The position numbers and the translations under genes are program-made. The notes under the pieces are model-generated. The model saw only the letters and a list, made by a program, of their open reading frames with translations. It was not told where the DNA came from and did no database searches. This document shows positions 1 through 8,811 of a stretch of DNA of 64,000 bases, in pieces; within the stretch, counting starts at the first letter, position 1; each line of letters opens with the position of its first letter. Origin of the DNA: Spirosoma sp. 48-14. GTDB lineage: Bacteria > Bacteroidota > Bacteroidia > Cytophagales > Spirosomataceae. The stretch is taken from positions 28,370-92,369 of the forward strand of contig NZ_MKUD01000031.1 in NCBI RefSeq assembly GCF_001898575.1, read 5' to 3'.

Positions 1-542
1 GCACTTGCTACAAATCCTGTCAGAAGTACAAGCAGGAGCAGCGGGATGAACAGATCGTTGATGCTGAATTTAAGCATGACGCTGCCGATAACGCCCACCA
101 CTCCGCCAATTCCTACACTATGGGCGCTAATTTGCCAACTCAGGCTGATCAGACCCACTAACAGTATAGAAATGGCTGTACTGGCTAATAAAACACCAAT
201 CTCAGGCGCAACGGTCGATACCAGCTCCATCCGAAAGGTGAATAAATACGCCAGAAATAAATAAACCAGGGCGGTCAGAAAATACGGTAACCGTCGATCT
301 TCAAGCGTGTTGAGTTGAAGGCTTTTGACGTAACCACTGCGGAAGAGGTAATAGATCAATAGCGATGGTACCGCAAACGTCCCTACAAAAATCAGAACCA
401 GTAAGCTGAGTCGTAATGAACTGGAAAAGGCATCCATACCCAATACGCTGGGAACCTGAAACAGCAATACGCCAAACAACAGCGTTGGCATCAGCAACGG
501 ATGAAAAATAACCGAAAGAAAACGGGCAAAACTGTTGGTCAA
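1..542 (-). CDS. Multi-pass membrane protein, partial, PAP2-like tail
   Basis: This is the N-terminal part of an integral membrane protein that runs off the left edge. The reverse strand is open throughout and encodes several hydrophobic segments separated by short charged loops. A motif reading SWQISAHSVGIGG resembles the K/Q-I-S-x-H-x-x-G motif in PAP2-related Bacteroidota membrane proteins, but the assignment is weak. No in-frame ATG exists near the 5' end. I chose the TTG at 542 because a typical 'FHPLLMPTLLFG' N-terminus follows it. It is transcribed away from the window, downstream of rpoN in the same direction. Function unknown. Confidence 0.55.
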   Translation of the reverse strand, partial: MTNSFARFLSVIFHPLLMPTLLFGVLLFQVPSVLGMDAFSSSLRLSLLVLIFVGTFAVPSLLIYYLFRSGYVKSLQLNTLEDRRLPYFLTALVYLFLAYLFTFRMELVSTVAPEIGVLLASTAISILLVGLISLSWQISAHSVGIGGVVGVIGSVMLKFSINDLFIPLLLLVLLTGFVAS

Positions 543-647
543 TGGATAATGAACCGCGCGAGCGGCCCCGAATGATGATGAACGATGATGCAAAAGTAGA
601 GTATACAGCTCATACACTATTCATTGTACATTATCCATTGTTCACAA

Positions 648-2096
648 TTATAGCTGTTTTCGTAACCGGGCGACCGGAATATTGAGTTGCTCGCGGTATT
701 TGGCAACGGTACGCCGGGCTATGTTGTAGCCCCGGTCATTGAGTATCTTTTCCAGTTTATCGTCCGATAAGGGATGAAGCTTAGGTTCGGCATCGATCAG
801 GTCTTTTAAAATATTCTTTACTTCCCGGCTACTGACGTCCTCGCCCGTATCGGTCGAAATACCTTCTGAGAAGAAATATTTGAGTGGATAAATCCCGAAC
901 TCAGTCTGTACGGCTTTGCTATTGGCAACCCGCGAAACGGTCGAAACGTCCATGTCGATCAGCGTCGCAATATCTTTCAGGATCATGGGTTTAAGCCGCG
1001 ATTCGTCGCCTGTCAGGAAAAAGTCGTACTGGAAACGAACAATAGCATTCATCGTTTTGAGCAGGGTTTGCTGGCGCTGTTTGATGGCGTCGATAAACCA
1101 TTTGGCTGCATCCAGCTTCTGCTTTACGAACGTGACCGTTTCTTTGAGGGATTTGTTCTGTTTTTTGCTCTTGTCGTAGGTATCAAGCATATCAGCAAAC
1201 GATCGGCTGATCCGTAGCTCAGGGGCGTTTTTAGAATTCAGCGTCAGTTCGAGCTTTCCGTTGTTATTGGTCAGAATAAAGTCAGGGACCAGGTACTGGG
1301 CGGCTCCGGCTTCATCTTCGACTGAGCCGGGCTTGGGGTTAAGCTTGATGATGATATCAATGACTTTTTTGAGCGAATCATCGCTAATATTAAGTCGTCG
1401 CTGGATTTTGTCGTAATGCTTTTTGGAGAATTCATCGAAGAAATCCTCGATGATACGGATGGCCAGTACGTTGTACGGATCGGCCGGGTCTTTCCGGCGA
1501 AGTTGCAGGATCAGGCACTCCTGTAAGGTACGGGCGCCAATGCCAGGGGGATCGAATGACTGAATTTTATGCAGAATAGCTTCGACCTCTTCGGTAGAGG
1601 TAAATACGTTCTGCCCAAAGGCCAGATCGTTGACAATTGCCTGCAATGATCGACGGATATATCCATCGGCTTCGATACTGCCAATGAGCTGAAGACCAAC
1701 AATTCGCTGTTGTTCGGTCAGGTTGAGGTAGCCAAATTGCTGGAGTAGTGCATCGGTCAGGCTAGAGCTGGTGGCTAGCGGCATTTCGCGTTCTTCTTCG
1801 GCATAGTTACCGTCGCCCTGCATTTTGTAGCCCGTATAGTCTTCGTCTTTAATGTAACTATCGATATCCAGATCGTCGTCACGGTCTTTGTATTCGTCTA
1901 CCTCATCGTACGGATCGTCTTCCTCTTTTTGCTCATATTCTTCATCCATACCCTCTTCCAGGGCTGGATTAATTTCCAGTTCTTCTTCAATTCTGGTGTC
2001 TAATTCAGCGGTTGGTATCTGCAGCAGCTTGATAAATTGTATCTGCTGCGGAGATAGCTTTTGCTGAAGTGATTGGGATAGGCTTAACTTCTGCAT
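648..2096 (-). CDS. rpoN: RNA polymerase sigma-54 factor
   Basis: Sigma-54 directs RNA polymerase to -24/-12 promoters and needs enhancer-binding ATPases to open DNA. The 482-residue protein has the normal layout. Region I is the leucine/glutamine-rich N-terminus (MQKLSLSQSLQQKLSPQQIQ). A very acidic linker follows at about residues 45-95. The core-binding domain lies at about 110-310, and the DNA-binding part ends in the RpoN box ARRTVAKYRE at residues 460-469. Length and motifs are complete, so it should be functional. The ATG at 2096 starts exactly at region I. It is divergent from pncB. No enhancer-binding partner is seen in this window. Confidence 0.97.
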   Translation of the reverse strand: MQKLSLSQSLQQKLSPQQIQFIKLLQIPTAELDTRIEEELEINPALEEGMDEEYEQKEEDDPYDEVDEYKDRDDDLDIDSYIKDEDYTGYKMQGDGNYAEEEREMPLATSSSLTDALLQQFGYLNLTEQQRIVGLQLIGSIEADGYIRRSLQAIVNDLAFGQNVFTSTEEVEAILHKIQSFDPPGIGARTLQECLILQLRRKDPADPYNVLAIRIIEDFFDEFSKKHYDKIQRRLNISDDSLKKVIDIIIKLNPKPGSVEDEAGAAQYLVPDFILTNNNGKLELTLNSKNAPELRISRSFADMLDTYDKSKKQNKSLKETVTFVKQKLDAAKWFIDAIKQRQQTLLKTMNAIVRFQYDFFLTGDESRLKPMILKDIATLIDMDVSTVSRVANSKAVQTEFGIYPLKYFFSEGISTDTGEDVSSREVKNILKDLIDAEPKLHPLSDDKLEKILNDRGYNIARRTVAKYREQLNIPVARLRKQL

Positions 2097-2238
2097 GTTG
2101 ATGCTATAAGCGGTAGAGTTGATCCGTTATGTTGAGCGGTTAAGTTGGTAGCGCAAAACTGCCCCTCACAATTATCAGACCAAAATAATCGATTTTTTGT
2201 TTTTGTGCACATAAATTTTCTGTGAAGTTGTTAGTTAC

Positions 2239-2246
2239 TACCTTCG
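2239..2246 (+). promoter_or_regulatory. Possible -7 element upstream of pncB
   Basis: TACCTTCG matches the Bacteroidota -7 consensus TAnnTTTG at seven of eight positions. It lies only five bases before the ATG at 2252, so if used the transcript would be nearly leaderless. No convincing -33 TTG is found at the right distance, so this is tentative. Confidence 0.3.
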
Positions 2247-2251
2247 CCCTC

Positions 2252-3730
2252 ATGACCAATAAGCTTTACGATACGTCATTAAGCCTGCTGACGGACCTGT
2301 ACCAGGTGACCATGGCATATGGATACTGGAAATCGAAAACGGCTGAGAAAGAGGCTGTTTTTAATCTATACTTTCGCAAAAACCCATTCAATGGGGGCTT
2401 TACAATCGCCTGTGGGCTGGCCAATGTGATTGGCTACATCCAGAATTTCGGCTTCTCAAAAAAAGATCTACGGTACCTCCGAACGCTCCGGGGGAATGAT
2501 GGAGAGCCGATGTTTGAAGAGGCTTTTCTGGAGTATCTGGCCAATTTGAAGCTGACCTGTAGCGTTTCGGCCATTCCCGAAGGCACGGTTGTTTTTCCAA
2601 ATGAGCCGATGATTCGGGTACAGGGACCAATTTTACAGTGCCAATTACTCGAAACTCCGTTGCTGAATCTGATTAATTTTGAATCGTTGATTGCGACTAA
2701 AGCGGCCCGATTGAGGCTGGTGGTTGACACCGATAAACTGCTTGAGTTTGGCTTACGAAGAGCACAGGGGATCGACGGAGGAATGACAGCCAGCCGGGCG
2801 GCTTATATTGGGGGCTGTGATGCTACCTCCAACGTACTGGCCGGTAAGCTTTACGATATTCCCGTTCGGGGAACACACGCTCATAGCTGGGTGATGTCGT
2901 TTGACGACGAACAGCATGCCTTCGACACCTATGCCCAGGTGTTGCCCAACAATGTTACCCTGCTGGTCGATACCTACGACACCTTGCAGGGAGTTCGACA
3001 TGCAATAGCAACGGGGAAGAAATTGCGGGAGCAAGGACACCGACTGGCTGGAATCCGACTCGATTCGGGCGATTTAGCTTATTTGAGTATCGAAGCCCGC
3101 AAACTGCTCGATGCCGCCGGGTTTGAGGATACTGACATCGTGGCCAGTAATGACCTCGACGAAACAATCATCAACAGTTTGAAGCAGCAGGGAGCCAAAA
3201 TCAATATTTGGGGTGTTGGCACCAAACTCGTTACTGCATTCGACCAACCAGCGCTGGGTGGGGTTTATAAACTAGCGGCTCTTCGGAACGATACAGGCGA
3301 GTGGTCTTATAAAATGAAGCTGTCGGAACAGGCCATTAAAATATCGACACCGGGTATTCAGCAGGTTCGCCGGTTTCGGGACGAACGCGGATTTCTGGCC
3401 GACATGATTTATGATACGGAGGTTATGCATGAATCGACAGGGACGGCCACTATGATTGATCCCCTCGATTTTACCAAGCGTCGTCGTTTTAATGCAGACC
3501 AACCCCACGAAGACTTGCTAGTGACCGTATTTCAGGACGGTCAGTGTGTGTATACCTCGCCGGGCATTCATGACGTACGAGCACGGGTGCAGGAACAGCT
3601 GGCGGGCCTGCACCCTGGCGTAAAGCGTTTCGTAAACCCGCACATTTATCCGGTAGGATTAGAAAAGCGGCTACATGATCATAAAACGGAACTGATCCTT
3701 AAACTTAGGGAAGGTCAGACCAAAAAATAA
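2252..3730 (+). CDS. pncB: Nicotinate phosphoribosyltransferase
   Basis: It converts nicotinate and PRPP to nicotinate mononucleotide, the entry step of the Preiss-Handler NAD salvage route in the cytosol. The N-terminus carries the family signature LLTDLYQVTMAYGYW. The centre has RGTHAHSW (first His about residue 209, the phosphohistidine region) and IRLDSGDLAYLS for phosphoribosyl binding. At 492 residues it fits the longer bacterial class. An in-frame GTG at 2222 would add ten residues, but the homologous start is the ATG at 2252 and a possible -7 element lies between the two. The NAD synthetase gene at 20183 would finish the same pathway. Confidence 0.95.
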   Translation: MTNKLYDTSLSLLTDLYQVTMAYGYWKSKTAEKEAVFNLYFRKNPFNGGFTIACGLANVIGYIQNFGFSKKDLRYLRTLRGNDGEPMFEEAFLEYLANLKLTCSVSAIPEGTVVFPNEPMIRVQGPILQCQLLETPLLNLINFESLIATKAARLRLVVDTDKLLEFGLRRAQGIDGGMTASRAAYIGGCDATSNVLAGKLYDIPVRGTHAHSWVMSFDDEQHAFDTYAQVLPNNVTLLVDTYDTLQGVRHAIATGKKLREQGHRLAGIRLDSGDLAYLSIEARKLLDAAGFEDTDIVASNDLDETIINSLKQQGAKINIWGVGTKLVTAFDQPALGGVYKLAALRNDTGEWSYKMKLSEQAIKISTPGIQQVRRFRDERGFLADMIYDTEVMHESTGTATMIDPLDFTKRRRFNADQPHEDLLVTVFQDGQCVYTSPGIHDVRARVQEQLAGLHPGVKRFVNPHIYPVGLEKRLHDHKTELILKLREGQTKK

Positions 3731-4079
3731 GCAGCTAACCGGACTCGTAGAACCCACTAAGACGTGGACCTAGCCCGGACGCAGGTTGGTCAGGCGTGAG
3801 GAATGGATGGGTGATAGTAAAGTTTGACCATAGCGTTTTGATTGAGCAGGTGTGAGCAAAAACGGAAAGCGGAAACAAATAAAGGCTACCTACTGACAGG
3901 TAAATATTTACAAATAAGTCTTATTGTAAAATCAGTAACAAGAGAACCTACCTCAACCTTATACTTTTTCTTGCCAATCACCATTTTTTTCTTGTGGGAA
4001 AAATAATTGTCTAGATAAACAAGAGGTTGAGTAGATTTGCTGGCAGAGGGGTTGTTGAATACCTATTGACTATCACACC
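3731..4079. other. Intergenic region before the sensor kinase gene
   Basis: These 349 bases contain no convincing ORF, RNA gene or strong terminator hairpin. The only interpretable element is the promoter-like pair close to the downstream gene, listed separately. Confidence 0.5.
4007..4039 (+). promoter_or_regulatory. Bacteroidota-type promoter for the kinase operon
   Basis: TTG at 4007-4009 is followed 22 bases later by TAGATTTG at 4032-4039, an exact TAnnTTTG -7 element. It leaves a leader of roughly 35 bases before the ATG at 4080. Confidence 0.6.
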
Positions 4080-5831
4080 ATGGCGTGCTCTTTGCGTTCC
4101 TTTTTTGTTTGCCTTGGAGGGTTATGGCTAATTGCGTTCCACCCAGGCCTTGCGCAGGAGCCTTCCTATCTGAAAGTGCAGACCAATCGACTGCAAAAGG
4201 CACAGCAAACAGAGCAGGAGGCATTGATAAAACGGGATTCGTTGTTGCTGGCAGAAGCCTATTACCTGTATGGGAAAACCTACTCGTTTACGGGCGATTA
4301 TCAGAATGCACATCGATATTTTATCAAATCACTTCGTATTCTTGAACCCAAAGGTTTCTCGGAACAGCTCAGTCGACTGTACTACCGGCTAAGTAACATT
4401 GAAATCAAGCAAAGGCATCTGGCAGAGGCAGTACGTTATGGCCGATACGCTATGCATATTGCGCGGGCCTTGAAATCCGATACTGCCCTTTCCCGAGCGG
4501 GTATCGGGTTGGGGCAGGCCTACGCAAATATCTGGACGAGCCAGCGCCCACAGGCCCGAACATCGTACGACAGTAGCCTGTTCTTCTATAGCGAGGCCGA
4601 AGCGGCTTGTCGACGATTGAACGATACCGTTGGCGTCGCCGATGTGTATGCCGCGCTGGGAGAGCTCCTGGCCAGTGCCCGACACCCGCAGGCCGCTACC
4701 TATCTGGAGAAGGCATTGACCTTATTTCAGGCTAAGAAGAAAGCAGACATTTTAGTGAAAGTAATGTCACAACTGGCCGGGATCTACCTCGATAACGGAA
4801 AGCTCGACAAGGCCTGGCAATTGCTGAACGATGCCGAAAAACGATATAAATTGCGAAATCTGAACGATTACGATACCCAGATAGGTATTGATGTTCAGCT
4901 TGTTCGCTATTATGAAAAAACGAACCAGTGGAAACTAGCCTACGAACGATTGAGGCAGTTGGAAAGTCTTCAGAACTATGCCTTTCGGGCCGATCATCAG
5001 GGAGCCATTACCCGGCTCAATGTAGAATATGAAACTGAAAAAAAAGAAGCCCAACTGAAAGCCCAACATCGTGAATTGATATTACGTACCGAAAATTTGC
5101 AGAGTCAGCGTCGATTTACCATTACCCTATCGTTACTTCTGGCGCTGGTAACGGCTATGAGCCTGGTGTTTTTTCGGCTTAATCGACGCAATCAGCGGAT
5201 TAGTCATCAGAACGAAACGCTGGTGAAAGAGCAGAATCACCGGGTCAAGAACAATCTACAGGTCGTAGCCAGTCTGCTGAATCTTCAGGCTAAACGATTG
5301 TCGGACGAATCGGCCAGGAAAGCGGTAGAAGAAAGTCGATTACGGATTCAGGCTATGGCAATTGTACACCGACGACTCTATGATGGCGAGAAACTGGCGC
5401 AGATTGATCTGGACGAATTTGTCCGGGAACTCGTGCAGGGTGTCTTGAAAACGTTTGGATACGCATCTTTAGAGCCTCATTTTACCATTGTACCCATGTC
5501 GCTCACGGTCGATAAAGCTGTGCCGATGGGGTTGATCCTGAATGAGTTGATAACCAATGCCTGTAAATATGCGTTTCCTGCTAATGCTACCCCTCAGCTT
5601 TGGATTAGCTGCCGCCAACGGGGAGCACAGCTTGAATGCACAGTTGCTGACAATGGGCCTGGTTTCGATACTACGGAAACGTCATTTTGGGACGATAATC
5701 CAGTAATTCAGCGTACCTCGTTTGGTATGGCACTGATCGATGCGCAGGTAGCCCAGTTATCGGGAACCTATTCGTTCAGCACGGGAGAAGGCGGAAAGGG
5801 AACGCAGTTTAGTATGGTCTATAAACTGTAG
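4080..5831 (+). CDS. TPR sensor histidine kinase (HisKA_2 type)
   Basis: Membrane sensor kinase predicted to phosphorylate the response regulator encoded 13 bases downstream. A signal peptide ends near residue 26 (after FHPGLAQ). A periplasmic TPR-like helical region covers about 30-330, one membrane helix lies at about 344-365, then a short coiled linker. The HisKA_2 dimerisation domain starts at EQNHRVKNN with phospho-acceptor His387. The HATPase domain has an N-box (LNELITNACKYAF, about 488-500) and a G-box (DNGPGFD). This layout is common in Bacteroidota. The ligand is unknown; TPR regions in such kinases often bind peptides or proteins. Confidence 0.92.
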   Translation: MACSLRSFFVCLGGLWLIAFHPGLAQEPSYLKVQTNRLQKAQQTEQEALIKRDSLLLAEAYYLYGKTYSFTGDYQNAHRYFIKSLRILEPKGFSEQLSRLYYRLSNIEIKQRHLAEAVRYGRYAMHIARALKSDTALSRAGIGLGQAYANIWTSQRPQARTSYDSSLFFYSEAEAACRRLNDTVGVADVYAALGELLASARHPQAATYLEKALTLFQAKKKADILVKVMSQLAGIYLDNGKLDKAWQLLNDAEKRYKLRNLNDYDTQIGIDVQLVRYYEKTNQWKLAYERLRQLESLQNYAFRADHQGAITRLNVEYETEKKEAQLKAQHRELILRTENLQSQRRFTITLSLLLALVTAMSLVFFRLNRRNQRISHQNETLVKEQNHRVKNNLQVVASLLNLQAKRLSDESARKAVEESRLRIQAMAIVHRRLYDGEKLAQIDLDEFVRELVQGVLKTFGYASLEPHFTIVPMSLTVDKAVPMGLILNELITNACKYAFPANATPQLWISCRQRGAQLECTVADNGPGFDTTETSFWDDNPVIQRTSFGMALIDAQVAQLSGTYSFSTGEGGKGTQFSMVYKL

Positions 5832-5844
5832 TTAGTGAGGAATT

Positions 5845-6582
5845 ATGAATCCGTTAACGATTCTGATTGTTGAAGATGAAACCATTACGGCTATGGACCT
5901 GCGCGAAACGCTTCAGGAAGCAGGGCATAGGGTAGTGGCTATTGCGCGTACATTCGATCAGGCCCTGGAAGCTGTTAAGCAGCATCGGCCCGATCTGGCG
6001 CTGATCGATATCCAGTTGGAAGGGTCCAGTGCTGATGGAATAACAACAGCGCGTGAACTGCTGGAAATTCATCGAATGCCCATTATTTACCTGACAGCTA
6101 ATTCGGAGCCGTCAACATTTCAGGCGGCTAAGAAAACGCTTCCGGCTGCCTATTTGCTCAAACCTTTCCGGCACGACGAGTTGAAATTGCAGGTCGAACT
6201 GGCCTACTATTATTTCCAGTCGATGCTCAAAGAACTTGAAGAAAATACGCCGTCGGGGTATTTGTATCTACCTGTCGATAAAGGGTATGAGAAAGTGGCT
6301 CCCAAAACAGTGCTCTATGTTGAAGCCGACGGGGCTTATGTGAAAGTGTACCTGACTAATGGGAAAACGCACCATATCAGCACGAATCTGAGCCACTTGG
6401 CGCAGTACTTTCAGGCACCTAATTTTTATCGCCTTTCCCGTTCGTTGCTCATTAATCTCGACTACGTTGAGCGTGTGGAATCTAATTATTTGTTTCTAAC
6501 CGACCATCGACCGGCTATTCAGATCCCAGCGACGGGTCGGAAAGAACTGCTGAAAAAGCTGACCATTGTGCGAACTAAATGA
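5845..6582 (+). CDS. LytTR-family response regulator
   Basis: A 245-residue two-domain regulator. The receiver domain (about residues 4-125) has the acidic pocket E10-D11, the phospho-acceptor Asp55 in LALIDIQ, and the lysine of LLKPF. A LytTR DNA-binding domain follows at about 145-245 (LYVEADGAYVKVYLTNGK, then FYRLSRSLLINLDYV). It is expected to act as a transcription factor controlled by the kinase just upstream; the two form an operon. Target genes cannot be told from sequence alone. The neighbouring phosphonate locus is a possible but unproven target. Confidence 0.93.
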   Translation: MNPLTILIVEDETITAMDLRETLQEAGHRVVAIARTFDQALEAVKQHRPDLALIDIQLEGSSADGITTARELLEIHRMPIIYLTANSEPSTFQAAKKTLPAAYLLKPFRHDELKLQVELAYYYFQSMLKELEENTPSGYLYLPVDKGYEKVAPKTVLYVEADGAYVKVYLTNGKTHHISTNLSHLAQYFQAPNFYRLSRSLLINLDYVERVESNYLFLTDHRPAIQIPATGRKELLKKLTIVRTK

Positions 6583-6735
6583 GGAGGCTACCAGCTCTCT
6601 GGAAATTGATGGGCCCCTCTGTTCCGGCTTAACCTAGGCCGAACGGCTAAAAATATTCTCTATTTCTTAATATGGAGTAGGTGGCACATACTGAAAAAAT
6701 CCGTTGCTTTACTCCTCCTCAGATAAATTCAATCC

Positions 6736-7473
6736 ATGCAACCCATTGAATTAGTGGTTTTTGATATGGCAGGCACTACCGTTACCGACCAGCACGAGGT
6801 GGAGCGGTGTTTTGCCGAAGCGGCTGCCCAAACGGGCCTGTTCGTGACCGACGAACGCATTCTGGCTATGCAGGGCCTGGCCAAACGGTATGTGTTCGAG
6901 ACACTCTGGAAAGAACAACTCGGTGAACTGCATGCCGACATTCAGCGGCAGGTCGATGTGTCGTATGCCACCTTCCGGCATATTCTGGAAGCGCATTACC
7001 GGGATCATGGGGCTACGCCAACCGAAGGTTGCCTGGATACATTTGCCTATCTACGAAGTCAGGGAATTGCCATCGCGCTTACCACAGGTTTTTACCGGGT
7101 TGTAACCGATATTATTCTGGAGAAGCTGGGCTGGCTCGAGGGGCTTGATAAACGATACATGGGCGGTCCACAGAGTATTATCCAACTTTCTATCGCCAGC
7201 GATGAAGTAGAACGTGGACGGCCTTATCCGCATATGATTGAACGGGCTATCAACTGGTTAAACGTGTCTAGCCCCAAAGCGGTGATCAATGTTGGCGATA
7301 CGCCTTCCGATCTGCTGTCGGGTCGGGCGGCTGGCGTAGCGCTCAATCTGGGAGTGACCAACGGCACTCATTCCCGCGATCAACTGGAAGCGTATCCACA
7401 TGATTTATTGATTGGGTCGTTGGCCGAATTACCGGCTCTGATTGAGTCTCAAAAAGAAAAGATTGAAGTGTAG
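6736..7473 (+). CDS. Phosphonatase-like HAD hydrolase
   Basis: HAD-superfamily enzyme of the phosphonatase-like group (TIGR03351 type, related to PhnX). The N-terminal motif is FDMAGTTV. Nucleophile Asp10 is present, and the usual second Asp is Ala, as in phosphonoacetaldehyde hydrolase. Lys50 in the cap (GLAKRY) is placed like the Schiff-base lysine of PhnX. Later motifs are LTTGF, the basic residue of EVERGRPYPHM, and VGDTPSDL. These support C-P hydrolysis of a phosphonoaldehyde to aldehyde and phosphate, but the exact substrate is inferred. The FAD oxidoreductase gene follows after 21 bases, so the pair is probably an operon. Confidence 0.85.
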   Translation: MQPIELVVFDMAGTTVTDQHEVERCFAEAAAQTGLFVTDERILAMQGLAKRYVFETLWKEQLGELHADIQRQVDVSYATFRHILEAHYRDHGATPTEGCLDTFAYLRSQGIAIALTTGFYRVVTDIILEKLGWLEGLDKRYMGGPQSIIQLSIASDEVERGRPYPHMIERAINWLNVSSPKAVINVGDTPSDLLSGRAAGVALNLGVTNGTHSRDQLEAYPHDLLIGSLAELPALIESQKEKIEV

Positions 7474-7494
7474 CGGAGGAACGTACGTCGATAT

Positions 7495-8646
7495 ATGCTT
7501 ACTTACGACCTGATTATTGTTGGAGCCGGAGCGCTCGGGACATTTCATGCCTATCACGCAGCTAAAGCCGGGCTGCGGGTTTTACTGCTCGAAAAAGATC
7601 GTTATCCCATTCAGGCTACTGTGCGGAATTTTGGGCAGGTGGTGCCCTCCGGGCTGGCTGGCCGATGGTTCGATTACGGGCGTCGGAGCCTGGAGATTTA
7701 CCAGCGTATTCAGCAGGAAACTGACCTGACTGTTCGGGCCAATGGGACCATCTACATCGCGTCAGACAACGATGAGTGGACATTGGCCAATGAGCTTTAT
7801 GACCGATACCGGCAGATTGGTTATCCCTGTTCGCTGCTGACCAAAGCGGAGTGCCTGGATAAATACCCTACCTTGCAGCCAGGTTATGTAGTGGGCGGGT
7901 TGTTTTTCCCTGATGAGATGAGTGTGGAGCCGGAGCAGATGATTCACCGGCTCATTGCGTATGTTCAGCAGAAATACAGTGTGGAGTATCGACCAGGTTC
8001 GGCAGTTATTGATGTGCAGCCGGATGGGGGAGGAGCTACCGTAACCCTTAGTAACCGCCAGCGTTTTCAAGGGGGGCGTGTACTCATTTGTGGAGGGCAT
8101 GAAGTTCGTCTGTTGTACCCGGAAATTTTGGCTAAAGCCGGATTAGTTGTCAGTAAGCTGCAAATGCTCCTGGCCGAACCTGTAGCTGGTCTTCAATTGC
8201 CCGGCAATATACTGACCGGATTGACCATTCGTCGGTATGAGTCGTTTCAGGAATGTCCGTCGTATGCGGCTATCAAAACACCCGATTCGCTGGCCGAACT
8301 GAAAAAATGGGGCATTCATATCCTGTTCAAGCAAGCCATTGATGGGTCGATCATTGTGGGGGATTCGCACGAATATGCCGACGCTACCCAGGCTGAAGAT
8401 CTGGGCTATCATACGCAGGATTACATCAACGACCTCATGCTGGCCGAAGCCCAACGGATTGTGTCGTTTCCAATTACCATCAAAAAAGCCTGGGCCGGTT
8501 TTTATAGCCAGACCCCAGCCGAAATCTTCGAGTATGATGTCGATCCGACCATTCGAATCGTGACCGGTATTGGGGGGAAAGGCATGAGTTCGGGAGCCGG
8601 TTACGCCGAAGAAAGTATCCGTCAGTGGTTAGGTGTATACGTATAA
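7495..8646 (+). CDS. FAD-dependent oxidoreductase, phosphonate-linked (TIGR03364 type)
   Basis: A 383-residue DAO-superfamily flavoenzyme. The N-terminal dinucleotide fold is DLIIVGAGALGTFHA (GxGxxG), with acidic residues ending beta-2 (LLLEKD). The motif TVRNFGQVVPSGL and the C-terminal GIGGKGMSSGAGYAEE fit the TIGR03364 group, which recurs beside phosphonate-degradation genes. Related enzymes oxidise 2-aminoethylphosphonate or its N-methyl form to phosphonoacetaldehyde, the substrate of the PhnX-type hydrolase encoded upstream. Cytosolic, with no signal peptide. The ATG at 7495 starts directly at the Rossmann strand. The substrate is inferred from family and neighbours. Confidence 0.85.
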   Translation: MLTYDLIIVGAGALGTFHAYHAAKAGLRVLLLEKDRYPIQATVRNFGQVVPSGLAGRWFDYGRRSLEIYQRIQQETDLTVRANGTIYIASDNDEWTLANELYDRYRQIGYPCSLLTKAECLDKYPTLQPGYVVGGLFFPDEMSVEPEQMIHRLIAYVQQKYSVEYRPGSAVIDVQPDGGGATVTLSNRQRFQGGRVLICGGHEVRLLYPEILAKAGLVVSKLQMLLAEPVAGLQLPGNILTGLTIRRYESFQECPSYAAIKTPDSLAELKKWGIHILFKQAIDGSIIVGDSHEYADATQAEDLGYHTQDYINDLMLAEAQRIVSFPITIKKAWAGFYSQTPAEIFEYDVDPTIRIVTGIGGKGMSSGAGYAEESIRQWLGVYV

Positions 8647-8764
8647 AGGCTGTAAAACCGAAAAATAACGATTTGGTAAAGTTGCCTTAATGTTCGGCTC
8701 GGCTTGTCTTATCTTATTGATAATGAAGTAAAATAGGGGTAATACTGGCGTAATAGCCGGATCA

Positions 8765-8772
8765 TACTTTTG
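8765..8772 (+). promoter_or_regulatory. -7 element upstream of susC
   Basis: TACTTTTG is an exact TAnnTTTG -7 element 39 bases before the SusC start. The -33 region has only a weak CTGG-like match. It suggests the importer genes can be transcribed separately from the two genes upstream. Confidence 0.5.
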
Positions 8773-8811
8773 CGGAAAAGTACTTAAGCAATACTAACCT
8801 GCAAAACACGT

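Noticed and set aside
46..264. Forward 72-residue frame
   Set aside because: It is opposite a continuous, hydrophobic reverse-strand frame with normal membrane-protein composition that reaches the window edge.
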